A DNA stretch of 51,826 nt, taken from NCBI RefSeq assembly GCF_003043455.1, contig NZ_PZGG01000013.1, forward strand, positions 1 through 51,826, in the 5' to 3' direction. The notes under the pieces are model-generated. The model saw only the letters and a program-made list of their open reading frames with translations. It was not told the origin of the DNA and made no database searches. This document shows positions 33,243-44,000 of this stretch, one piece after another. The DNA comes from Staphylococcus simulans (GTDB lineage: Bacteria; Bacillota; Bacilli; Staphylococcales; Staphylococcaceae). Numbering within the stretch: position 1 is the stretch's first letter; every line of letters begins with the position of its first letter. Both the position numbers and the translations under genes were made by a program.

Positions 33243-33364
33243 CCTAGACACTCCTTAATTTTAATTTAGGCATGCAAAATAATAACAAGAATAATCCAAT
33301 TCACCCCTTCTTGCTTTCTTTGAAAATTACAGATTCGAATTCTTCTTATCATTCTACATAGCAC

Positions 33365-33400
33365 CAAATTAATTATATCACTTATCTAATTGTACGTAAC
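33365..33400 (-). promoter_or_regulatory. Probable adhesin 2 promoter
   Basis: On the minus strand TGATATAAT is an extended -10 with the TATAAT hexamer at 33372-33377; no good -35 is seen at 17 bp. The leader would be about 120 nt. The rest of the gap 33243-33480 is AT-rich with no gene. Confidence 0.5.
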
Positions 33401-33480
33401 AAAAATTTTGGTTCGTTTTCCTTATGTTATTTTATAAAAAATGTCTACCTATGAATTTTGAAGTATAAATAACATCACAT

Positions 33481-33507
33481 AAAAAAGGAATGGATCTCTC
33501 CATTCCT
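33481..33507 (-). terminator. Rho-independent terminator of the hydrolase gene
   Basis: AGGAATGGA pairs perfectly with TCCATTCCT around TCTC and TTTTTT follows on the minus strand. Confidence 0.9.
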
Positions 33508-33542
33508 AACATGTACTACTTTTAAAATTGTCTTAAATCAAT

Positions 33543-34253
33543 TTAATTTGCCTCATCTTCTTGTTCTTGATCAATCCACTCTAACATGAGGTCAAAATGT
33601 CTACCTTCAGGTTCAATATTATCCATATGAGACAAGCTTGAAAATGCGTATAAATCTATCGTGTTTTGAGTGTTTTTTGAAACATAATCTATCGTTGTGT
33701 CAATTTCCACTTGTTTATCATCAAAGCCTTGAATGATTAGTGTTTTCGTATTCAATGGTAAACGTGAAATTGGTGATGCCGCATATAATATATCTTCTGA
33801 CACATCTCCAAAATATTCTTCTGCTGCGTTTCGTCCTAATTCTTTCGCTTTTGTATAAGGCACATCAGTGACAGGTGATAATGCGACAATTCTATCCGCT
33901 TCATCTTCATTATTTAATACAAGTTGTCCACCCACGGAATGTCCTATAAGAATTAATGATTCACCTTCACCTACAAATTCAGAATTTCTAAATGTTTGAA
34001 CTGCTTTTTTAACATCTTCTTCTGGTATAGGCCATTTATGTTCCCCACGACGATATTCAACATTTGCGACGTTATAGCCTTTGTTTGTTAAAACTTCATT
34101 CATTTTATCATTTAATGAACGATCAAATTTTTGGCGCCAATAACCGCCATGAACTAACACAAGCCATTTATCAGCATGTTTTCCATTTTTATCATTTGAT
34201 GCATAAACATCAATTAGTTGTTCTTCATGGTCTCCATAATATAATACTTCCAT
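33543..34253 (-). CDS. Alpha/beta hydrolase, kynurenine-formamidase-like
   Basis: This is a 236-residue cytoplasmic hydrolase. HGGYW (35-39) supplies the oxyanion-hole motif typical of the HGGXW esterase/formamidase group. GHSVG (104-108) holds the nucleophile Ser106. Asp178 or Asp179 in QGFDDKQV and His209 in LSHMDN complete the triad. Length and motif order suit the small arylformamidase-like group, but no tryptophan-degradation genes are nearby and the substrate cannot be stated. AGGAGTGAT precedes the ATG. The gene is separated from metQ by the metQ terminator and has its own terminator. Confidence 0.8.
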   Translation of the reverse strand: MEVLYYGDHEEQLIDVYASNDKNGKHADKWLVLVHGGYWRQKFDRSLNDKMNEVLTNKGYNVANVEYRRGEHKWPIPEEDVKKAVQTFRNSEFVGEGESLILIGHSVGGQLVLNNEDEADRIVALSPVTDVPYTKAKELGRNAAEEYFGDVSEDILYAASPISRLPLNTKTLIIQGFDDKQVEIDTTIDYVSKNTQNTIDLYAFSSLSHMDNIEPEGRHFDLMLEWIDQEQEDEAN

Positions 34254-34382
34254 TGATAATCACTCCTAAGTGAATGTGATTTTCTAGCACTAACTCTTTA
34301 CCCCCTTTTGTCAGTACCCACACTTCACTGAATTGGCCATACTTATGTATCAATTAATTCTAATTTCTGAATTAATCGCACA

Positions 34383-34417
34383 TAAAATAAGCCGACAAAC
34401 CTAGAAGATTTGCCGAC
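34383..34417 (-). terminator. Terminator of the metNIQ operon
   Basis: GTCGGCAAA pairs with TTTGTCGGC (two G-U pairs) on the minus strand, followed by TTATTTTAT, just past the metQ stop. Confidence 0.75.
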
Positions 34418-34439
34418 CATTTAAATGATAGCTATGTTA

Positions 34440-35282
34440 TTATTTTAAACTGTCTTGAATTTTTTTGATTTCATCTTGTTTTAAATCAACAACGATTTCG
34501 CCATCTTTAACTTCTTCTTTTAGAGCTTTTTGAGCTTCTTTAGAGTGGTAAAGCGCCGCAACTTTTTTCAATGTTTTATCGTCTTTGTCTTTAGAGTTCA
34601 CTGCGATAATGTTGATGTATGGTTGTGATGCTTTTGTATCATCTTTTTCTAAGTAGATTGGGTCTTTTTTCGCATCTAAACCTGCTTTAGTTGCCACACC
34701 ATTGTTAATAACTGAGATATCTACATCATCTAATGCACGTGCTGTTTGTTGTGCATCTACTGCTTTGATATCTAAGTTCTTTTTGTTTTCTTCAATATCT
34801 TTAATGCCGCCTTTTAAGCCGAAGTCTTTAGAAAGTTTGATGTAACCTGCTTTTTCTAACAATTTTAATGCACGTGCTTGGTTAGAAACATCGTTTGGAA
34901 TGATAACTTTCGCACCGTCTTTTAAGTCTTTAATGTCTTTAATCTTTTTAGAATAAATACCTAATGGCGCAAATACTGTTGTACGAATCGGTGTGATTTT
35001 TGTACCTTTATTCGCTTTTTCATATTGATCTAAGAATGCAAAGTGTTGGAATGCGTTCATTTCGATATCCCCATCGTTTAGCGCCTTGTTTGGTACGTTG
35101 TAATCAGAGAATTGTTTAACTTTCACTGTAATACCATCTTTTTTCGCAAGTTCTGCAACTTTATCCCATACTTTTGTTTCGTTAGATGCTACGCCGACTG
35201 TAACTGTTTTACTATCATCTTTCTTCCCGCATGCAGCTAAAAGCACTACAAATGCGATTGCTAATACTAATAATTTCTTCAT
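34440..35282 (-). CDS. metQ: MetQ, methionine-binding lipoprotein of the MetNIQ importer
   Basis: This 280-residue NlpA-family substrate-binding protein has a lipoprotein signal peptide ending in LAAC (lipidated Cys at about 18), so it is tethered to the outer face of the membrane. Family text includes VTVGVASNETKVWDKV, NAFQHFAFLDQY and VIIPNDVSNQARALKLLEKAGYIKL. It captures D- or L-methionine, or Met-containing dipeptides in some staphylococci, and hands it to MetI. It is the last gene of metN-metI-metQ, 23 bp after metI. Confidence 0.93.
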   Translation of the reverse strand: MKKLLVLAIAFVVLLAACGKKDDSKTVTVGVASNETKVWDKVAELAKKDGITVKVKQFSDYNVPNKALNDGDIEMNAFQHFAFLDQYEKANKGTKITPIRTTVFAPLGIYSKKIKDIKDLKDGAKVIIPNDVSNQARALKLLEKAGYIKLSKDFGLKGGIKDIEENKKNLDIKAVDAQQTARALDDVDISVINNGVATKAGLDAKKDPIYLEKDDTKASQPYINIIAVNSKDKDDKTLKKVAALYHSKEAQKALKEEVKDGEIVVDLKQDEIKKIQDSLK

Positions 35283-35305
35283 TCAATGACTTCCCCTTTA
35301 CTTGT

Positions 35306-35965
35306 TTAATTTCTACGAATTTTCTTAGCTAATACGTTCCCTAAAGATTGAATCAGCTGAACCATAATAACTAAAATTACTACTGTAATCACAATGACGA
35401 TTGTGTCGAAACGTTGATAACCATAAGCAAGTGCTAAGTCACCAATACCTCCTCCGCCGACAGCGCCGGCCATAGCAGTTGCTCCGATTAAACCGATAAT
35501 TGCAGTTGTTAATGCTAAAATCAATGAACCTAATGCTTCAGGTAATAAGAAGTAACGGATAATTTGAAGGGGTGATGCACCCATCGCATTCGCAGCTTCA
35601 ATCACACCTGAATTCACTTCTAACAATGAGTTCTCAACTAATCTCGCAATATAAGGTGCGACATAAACTGTTAACGGTACGATTGCGGCTGCTGTCCCAA
35701 TCGAAGTACCTACCACTAATTTTGTGAACGGTACAATCGCAATTAATAAAATAATGAAGGGTACCGAACGCAATACGTTAATGACAGGATTGAGAATGTG
35801 ATAAATCACTACATTTTCCCAAATGCCATCTTTCTTAGTGACTACAAGCAGTACACCAAGTGGAATCCCGATTAAAGAACCAATTACTAATGAAATGGAG
35901 ACCATCAATAACGTTTGATACAGCGCCTCCATTAATAGAGACGAATCTAATGTAGATCCAAGCAT
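35306..35965 (-). CDS. metI: MetI, methionine ABC transporter permease
   Basis: This 219-residue integral membrane permease has about five hydrophobic segments and the ABC-coupling loop EAANAMGASPLQIIRYFLLPEALG. The ATG at 35965 is preferred because AGGAGG lies 9 bases upstream. A longer frame opening at 35989 overlaps the end of metN and lacks a ribosome site. The metN stop and the metI start are separated by one base (TAA-C-ATG), indicating translational coupling. Confidence 0.93.
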   Translation of the reverse strand: MLGSTLDSSLLMEALYQTLLMVSISLVIGSLIGIPLGVLLVVTKKDGIWENVVIYHILNPVINVLRSVPFIILLIAIVPFTKLVVGTSIGTAAAIVPLTVYVAPYIARLVENSLLEVNSGVIEAANAMGASPLQIIRYFLLPEALGSLILALTTAIIGLIGATAMAGAVGGGGIGDLALAYGYQRFDTIVIVITVVILVIMVQLIQSLGNVLAKKIRRN

Positions 35966-35966
35966 G

Positions 35967-36983
35967 TTATACGACCTCCTCAAATTCAATATGATTTTGT
36001 TTCATATAGTCAAATGCACGTTGCTTACTTTCATCTGAACCTTTGATACGCAATGTTAAATAACCGACTGAAGTATCTTGAATATCGGACATCGATGCAT
36101 AAATAACATTTACATCTAAGTTGAAGTCTTTAATCAATGTTTGGATCACTGACAATCCAATTTGCGAACCTTCTAGATACACTTTGACATCCACATAATC
36201 CGCATCAGTCGGTAATTGATGAATCATCTTATCACTGATATCTGTACTGATAACTGTAGATACGAAGCTTTTTGCAGTTTTCGTTTTAGGATGGCTGAAC
36301 ACCTCTAACACGCTTCCGATTTCAATAACACAACCTTGTTCCATAACCGCAACTTTATCGCAGATTTGTTGAATCACGCCCATTTCATGGGTAATCAATA
36401 AAATCGTAACGTCAAATGTTCGATTGACCTTCTTCAACAATCGCAAGATTGAATCTGTGGTTGCTGGGTCTAACGCACTTGTTGCTTCATCACACAATAG
36501 AATTTTAGGATCTGTAACTAAAGCTCTCGCAATCGCAACTCTTTGTTTTTGACCACCCGACAACTCATTAGGATACTGTGAACCTTTATCTCCTAAACCT
36601 ACGAACTCAAGCATTTCGTCAACTTTCTCTTTTATGTATGACTTTTCCTTACCTTCAAGGATGAGCGGCATCGCAACATTATTGAATACTGTCTTAGAAT
36701 TTAATAAATTGAAATGCTGGAAAATCATGCCTATATTTTTCTTCACTTTACGCAATTCATTTTTGCTGTATTGATTGATGTCATGACCATCCACAATAAT
36801 GTTTCCTGATGTCACATTTTCAAGCTTATTGACTAATCGGATTAACGTACTTTTACCAGCGCCACTATACCCGATAACTCCAAATATTTCTTGGCGTTCT
36901 ACAGTAAAGCTGACATCTTTCAAAGCCTGAATTTCCGTTGAGCGTTTACGGAATGTTTTATTGACATCCTTGAACTCAATCAT
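35967..36983 (-). CDS. metN: MetN, methionine ABC transporter ATPase
   Basis: This 338-residue ATPase has Walker A GYSGAGKST (38-46), the ABC signature LSGGQ (141-145) and Walker B with DEATSALD (165-172). A C-terminal NIL (ACT-like) domain (about 260-338) lets intracellular methionine inhibit transport in this family. It is the first gene of the operon, downstream of a SAM-I riboswitch. Confidence 0.95.
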   Translation of the reverse strand: MIEFKDVNKTFRKRSTEIQALKDVSFTVERQEIFGVIGYSGAGKSTLIRLVNKLENVTSGNIIVDGHDINQYSKNELRKVKKNIGMIFQHFNLLNSKTVFNNVAMPLILEGKEKSYIKEKVDEMLEFVGLGDKGSQYPNELSGGQKQRVAIARALVTDPKILLCDEATSALDPATTDSILRLLKKVNRTFDVTILLITHEMGVIQQICDKVAVMEQGCVIEIGSVLEVFSHPKTKTAKSFVSTVISTDISDKMIHQLPTDADYVDVKVYLEGSQIGLSVIQTLIKDFNLDVNVIYASMSDIQDTSVGYLTLRIKGSDESKQRAFDYMKQNHIEFEEVV

Positions 36984-37047
36984 AGGTAAATCCCCCTTAA
37001 TAATTTGAAATAAATGAATCTTAACTATTTTGAGATAATTTTATAAA

Positions 37048-37212
37048 AAGAAAATCCCGAGGACTGATGAAACAAGTCCACGGGATACATATATCGGCTC
37101 GTCTCATCTTCACAGTGTTTCACTGTAGGAATTGGCACAGTAATTAATCTTCATAATTAATCCTGTTGCCGAGGCTTCGCAGGGCCTGTCCCTCCGCCTC
37201 TCTGGATAAGAT
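37048..37212 (-). promoter_or_regulatory. SAM-I (S-box) riboswitch with terminator, controlling metNIQ
   Basis: Read on the minus strand the leader carries the S-box core: CTTATCCAGAGAGGCGGAGG, then GGCCCTGCGAAGCC, CGGCAACA, CCAATTCC and the closing GATGAGA (37102-37108). The expression platform is a terminator, ATCCCGTGGAC pairing with GTCCTCGGGAT and a T-rich tract (37048-37087). SAM binding should end transcription before metN, so import rises when methionine is scarce. Confidence 0.95.
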
Positions 37213-37240
37213 AGTTTTATTCAATTCATTTATATTCCAT

Positions 37241-37269
37241 ATATTACAAACTCTGACAGAAAAAGTCAA
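37241..37269 (-). promoter_or_regulatory. metNIQ promoter
   Basis: On the minus strand TTGACT (37264-37269), a 17-bp spacer and TAATAT (37241-37246) lie just upstream of the S-box leader. Confidence 0.85.
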
Positions 37270-37347
37270 CATTATTTTTCAGAAATTTAGATAAATTTAT
37301 TCAATTCAAAAAATCTAAAATAAGAAAGCGATTACATTATCTACAAC

Positions 37348-37376
37348 AAAAAGAACCGAGCCGAAGCCCGGTTCTT
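37348..37376 (-). terminator. Rho-independent terminator of adhesin 3
   Basis: AAGAACCG pairs with CGGTTCTT with an inner GC-rich stem; TTTTTGTTG follows on the minus strand, about 20 bp past the stop codon. Confidence 0.85.
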
Positions 37377-38089
37377 AAATACTTAGAACTTAATCTTATT
37401 CTTCTTTACGACGTCTTGATCCAAGTACTGTTGTTGCACCTAAACCAGCCATGATTGCACCATAAACTAATGCTGCTGTATCGTCTGAACCTGTTTCAGG
37501 TAAAGCTTTAGCTGTTTGTTTAGGTTTTGTTGTTGCTTTAGGTTGTGGTTGTTCTACATTATGATAAACCACTTTATGCGTAGTTTGTTTACCTACGAAT
37601 TTATGACTATGTTCATTATTTACATCAATGAATCCAGTATGACCATGAGTATCCGATGTTGGTGTACCACTGTTTCCACCAGGTGTAACTGTATCTGGTG
37701 TTGATACAGGCACTGTATTCGGTACTGGTACTGTATTTGGTGTTGGCACTGTATTCGGTACCGGCACTGTATTTGGTGTTGGCACTGTGTTCGGTACTGG
37801 TACCGGTGTTGGTGTTGGTACTGGTGGTGTCACAGTATTGTGTTGTGCTGGAACTAAAGGAATCATTGGAATCGTTACTTTTGGTGTGTCTGGTTTTCTG
37901 CAAGGTACGATAATTCTTGTATTATCTGCACATTGTAATATTACATTACCTTTCACATCATGATTATATCCAATAATCACAATCGCATTACCGTTCACAT
38001 CACAAGGAATATCAACACGTTGACCATCGCTGAAGATAATCACATTCGTATTATCTTTATCAATGTAGTTATTGATGATATATACCGGT

Positions 38090-41000
38090 TGTGTTGGTTG
38101 AGCGTCTCTTCCATCGCGACCATCTCTGCCGTCACGACCATCTCGACCGTCTCTACCATCTTGGCCTTTTGGAACTGTAATTCTTGAGCCATCGCTGAAT
38201 TCAATCACTGTATTACCGTTTGGATCTTGACTTGTACCTTTAACAATTACTGAAATACCGTCTTGACCTTTCGGTACTGTAATTGTGTTGCCGTCACTGA
38301 ATGTCACGACTGTGTTGCCATTCGGATCAATTGTTTGGCCTGTTACTGTGATTGATTTGCCGTCTTTACCATCTCGGCCATCTTTACCACGTTGAACAGT
38401 CACTTTAGAGCCATCGCTGAATTCAATTACTGTATTACCGTCTGGATCTTGGCTTGTACCTTTAACTGTCACTGAAGTGCCGTCTTGACCTTTTGGTACT
38501 GTAATTGAGTTGCCGTCACTGAATGTCACAACTGTGTTGCCATTCGGATCGATTGTTTGGCCTGTCACTGTGATTGATTTACCGTCTTTTCCATCTCGGC
38601 CATCTTTACCACGTTGAACTGTTACTTTAGAGCCATCGCTGAATTCAATCACTGTATTACCATTTGGATCCTGGCTTGTACCTTTAACAGTTACTGAAAT
38701 ACCGTCTTGACCTTTCGGTACTGTAATTGTGTTGCCGTCACTGAATGTCACAACTGTGTTACCGTTTGGATCGATTGTTTGGCCTGTCACTGTGATTGAT
38801 TTACCGTCTTTGCCATCTCGGCCATCTTTACCACGTTGAACAGTCACTTTAGAGCCATCGCTAAATTCAATTACTGTATTACCTTCTGGATCTTGGCTTG
38901 TACCTTTAACTGTCACTGAAGTGCCGTCTTTACCTTTTGGTACTGTAATTGTGTTGCCGTCACTGAATGTCACGACTGTATTGCCGTTTGGATCGATTGT
39001 TTGGCCTGTCACTGTGATTGATTTGCCGTCTACTCCATCACGTCCGTCTTTGCCATCTCGGCCATCTTTACCTTTCGCAATTGTAGCTGTTGAACCATCA
39101 CTGAATTCTACAACTGTATTACCATCTGCGTCCGGATGTGAGTCTTTGACTGTTACTGAAGTTCCGTCTTTACCTTTTGGTACTGTGATTGTATTGCCAT
39201 CGCTAAATGTCACAACTGTGTTGCCATTCGGATCAATTGTTTGGCCAGTCACTGTGATTGATTTGCCGTCTACTCCGTCACGGCCATCTTTGCCATCGCG
39301 ACCGTCTTTTCCTTTCGCGATTGTAGTCGTTGAACCATCACTGAATTCCACAACTGTATTACCATCTGCGTCCGGATGTGAGTCTTTGACTGTTACTGAA
39401 GTACCATCTTTACCTTTTGGTACTGTGATTGTATTGCCATCGCTAAATGTCACAACTGTGTTGCCATTCGGATCAATTGTTTGACCTGTTACTGTAACTG
39501 ATTTACCGTCTATACCGTCTTTACCAGGTAAACCTTGATCACCTTTATCGCCTTTCGCAATTGTGACTGAAGTACCATCGCTAAATTCTACAACTGTATT
39601 ACCGTTAGGATCTTTCGTTGTTGAAACAATAGAGATTGATTTACCATCTTGGCCTTTTGGTACGACAATTTCATGTCCATCACTGAAGACTACTTTCGTA
39701 TTACCATCTGGTTGAACTGTAGAAGATGTAATTGTGATAGATTGTCCATCTTCACCTTTATCTCCTTTAGCACCTTTAGGTACTACAACTTCGTGTCCAT
39801 CACTGAATGTCACTTTAACATCGCCATTAGGTAAGTTTTCAGTATTTGTGATAGTAATTGATTTGCCATCTACACCATCTTTACCTTTCGGCACAGTGAC
39901 TTTAGAACCATCACTGAATTCAATCACTGTATTACCATCTGCATCTGGTTCAGCTTTAGTGATTGTGACTGATTTACCGTCTAATCCTTTAGGAATGTTG
40001 ATTTCACGACCATCTGAGAAGGTTACTTTAGTAGAGCCGTCAGGTTGTACATCTGTGCCTGTAATAGTCACTGATGTACCGTCTTCACCTTTATCACCTT
40101 TGTCTCCTTTAGGGATTGTGACGCTGCTGCCATCACTGAAGTCAACTACTGTGTTGCCATCTGGATCTTTTGTAGTTTTAACTACAGTAACTGATGCACC
40201 TGCATCTCCTTTAGCGCCTTTAGGAATAATGATTTCATGTCCGTCACTGAATGTAACTTTGATATCACCGCTTGGTAATGTTTCGTTACCAGTAATAGTC
40301 ACAGACTTACCATCTACGCCATCTTTCGCTTTCGGAATTGTGACTTTTGTGCCATCGCTAAATGTCACTTCAGTATTGCCATCAGGTGTTTGTGTAGATC
40401 CTGTGATTGTTAATGGTTTCGCATCTGCGCCATTTTGACCCGCTTCACCTTGTGCTCCAGTATCACCTTTGTCTCCTTTTTCTCCTTTAGGAATAGTAAC
40501 TTCTTTACCGTCAGAGAATGTGACTTTTGTATCACCATTTGGTTGTGGTTCTACTTTCGCAACTGTAACTGAATCACCTTTATCGCCTTTATCACCTTTT
40601 GCGATTGTGACTGTAGTGCCATCTGAGAAGGTTACTTTCGTATCGCCTTCTGGTGTTTTTTCAGTGCTTTGAACTGTGATAGATTGACCATTTGTGCCGT
40701 TTTGACCCGCTTCGCCAGCATCACCTTTATCACCTTTCACACCTTTAGGAACAACAACTTTAGTACCATCACTGAATGTGATTACTGTATTACCATCAGC
40801 GTCAGGAGCTGTTTCTTGAACAGTTATAGACTGACCTGCAGCGCCTGCGTCACCTTTTTCACCTTTAGGAATAGTAAGTTCTTTACCATCACTAAATGTG
40901 ACTTTTGTATCACCATTTGGTTGTGGTTCTACTTTCGCAACTGTGACTGATTGACCTGCTTCGCCAGCGTCGCCTTTTTCGCCTTTAGGGATGACAACTT

Positions 41001-44000
41001 CGTGTCCATCGCTGAATGTCACTTTCGTTGAACCATCTGGTTGAACAGCTGTTTCAGTAATTGTGATAGATTTTCCATCTACACCATTTTGTCCTGCTTC
41101 ACCTGTTGCACCAGTATCACCTTTGTCTCCTTTTGGAATCGTTACTTTTGAACCGTCACTAAATGTCACGACTGTATTACCGTCTGCATCTGGTTCAGTT
41201 TTTTCAACTGTAATTGATTTACCGTCTTGTGCTTTTGGAATTGTCACTTCATGACCATCAGAGAACACTACTTTCGTGTTGCCATCTGGTTGGACTTCAG
41301 ATGATTGTACTGTAACGGATTTACCGTCTGCACCATTCGCACCCGTATCACCTTTGTCTCCTTTTTCACCTTTAGGAATAGTAAGCTCTTTACCATCACT
41401 AAATGTGACTTTTGTATCGCCATTTTCTTGTGGTTCTACTTTAGCGATTGTGACTGATTGGCCTGCTTCGCCAGCATCGCCTTTTGCGCCTTTAGGGATG
41501 ACAACTTCATGTCCATCGCTGAATGTCACTTTTGTTGAACCATCTGGTTGAACAGCTGTTTCAGTAATTGTGATAGATTTTCCATCTATACCATTTACGC
41601 CGTCTTTCGCTTTTGGAATGACAACTTTTGATCCATCTGAGAAGGTAACTTCTGTATTGCCATCTTTATCAGGTTGAACACTTTGTACAGTGATTGATTT
41701 ACCGTCTGCACCGTTTTGACCTGCTTCACCTTGCGCACCAGCGTCACCTTTATCGCCTTTAGCGATTGTGATTGCAGTACCATCTGAGAATGTTACTTTT
41801 GTATCGCCTTCTGGTGTTTTTTCAGTACTTTGAACTGTAATTGACTTACCATCTACACCATCTTTTGCTTTCGGAATCACGACTTTAGATCCATCACTGA
41901 ATGTGATTTCTGTATTGCCGTCTGGTGTTTGTGTTGAGCCTGTAACTGTTAATGGTGTTGCATCTTTACCTGCCTCACCTTGAGCGCCAGTATCACCTTT
42001 CGCACCTTTTGGAATTGTGACTGATGAACCATCTGAGAATGTCACAACAATATTACCTTCAGCATCAGGTTCAGTTTTATCAACCGTAATTGATTTGCCG
42101 TCTTGTGCTTTAGGAATAGTCACTTCATGACCATCAGAGAACACTACTTTCGTGCTGCCATCTGGTTGGACTTCAGAAGATTTAACTGTCACAGATGTAC
42201 CGTCTGCGCCATTCGCACCCGTATCACCTTTGTCGCCTTTCGCACCTTTCGGAATAGTGACTTCTTTACCATCTGAGAAGATGACTTTTGTATCACCATT
42301 TTCTTGTGGTTCTACTTTCGCAACTGTAATTGATTGGCCATCTTTACCATCTTGTCCTGCGACGCCTTGTGCACCTGTGTCACCTTTGTCACCTTTTGCG
42401 ATTGTGACTGTAGTACCATCTGAGAATGTTACTTTTGTATCGCCTTCTGGTGTTTTTTCAGTGCCTTGAACTGTAATAGATTGACCTGCAGCGCCTGCTT
42501 CACCAGTATCGCCTTTATCGCCTTTCGCACCTTTAGGAATGACAACTTTAGTGCCGTCTGAGAATGTGACTTCAGTGTTGCCATCTGGAGTTTGTGTAGA
42601 TCCTGTAACTGTTAATGGTGTCGCATCTTTACCTGCTTCACCTTGAGCCCCAGCATCTCCTTTTTCTCCTTTAGGAATAGTAACTTCTTTACCGTCACTA
42701 AATATTACTTTAGTTGAACCATCTGGTTGCGGTTCTACTTTTGCGACTGTAATTGATTGACCATCTGCACCATTTTGGCCAGCGTCACCTTTGTCGCCTT
42801 TCGCACCTTTCGGAATCACAACTTCATGACCATCGCTAAATGACACTTTCACTGAACCGTCTGGTCGAATAGCAGTTCCAGTAATTGTAACTGATGTACC
42901 ATCTACACCATTTACGCCATCTTTCGCTTTTGGAATGACAGCTTTTGATCCATCTGAGAATGTCACAACTGTGTTGCCATCTTTATCATGTTGGACACTT
43001 TGAACAGTAATTGATTTACCGTCAGCGCCATTTTGGCCAGCAGCACCTGTATCACCTTTCGCGATTGTGATTGCAGTACCATCAGAGAACGTTACTGTCG
43101 TATCGCCTTCTGGTGTTGTTTCAGTGCTTTGGACTGTAATAGATTTGCCGTCTTTGCCATCTACGCCATCTTTGGCTTTCGGAATCACGACTTTAGATCC
43201 GTCTGAGAAGTTAACGACAGTATTACCATCGGCATCTGGTGCAGAGTTTTCTACAGTAATAGACTTACCATCTTGTCCTGCATCACCTTTATCGCCTTTT
43301 TCTCCTTTAGGGATCACAATTTCACGTCCATCACTGAATGTAACTTTCGTTGAACCGTCTGGTTGAACTTCACTGCCAGTCACTGTAACGGATTGACCGT
43401 CTTTACCGTCTACACCGTCTTTCGCTTTCGGAATGACAACTTTAGAACCGTCGCTGAATGTGACTTCTGTATTACCTTCTGGTGTTTGCGTTGAACCTGT
43501 GATTGTTAATGGAGCCGCATCTTTACCTGCTTCACCTTGTGCACCAGTATCACCTTTCACACCTTTAGGTATTGTAACTGTTTTGCCATCAGAGAATGTC
43601 ACAACTGTGTTGCCATCTGCATCAGGTTTTGAACTATCTACAGTTACAGATTGACCATCAGCACCTTTAGGAATTGTGATGACTTTACCGTCAGAGAATG
43701 TGACTTTTGTAGCGCCTTCAGGTGTTGTTTCAGTACTTGTAATAGTGATTGAAGTACCTGGATCACCTTTGTCGCCTTTTTCTCCTTTAGGAATGATGAC
43801 TTGATGACCATCGCTGAATGTAAGTTTTGTTGAACCATCTGGTTGAACAGCTGTTTCAGTGATTGTGATTGATTGTCCATCTTTACCATTCACACCATCT
43901 TTGGCTTTTGGAATTGTCGCATGTGAACCATCACTGAAGTCTAAGATTGTATTGCCTTCAGGATCTTGAGACGTACCAGTGACTGTAAGCGGTGCGGCAT

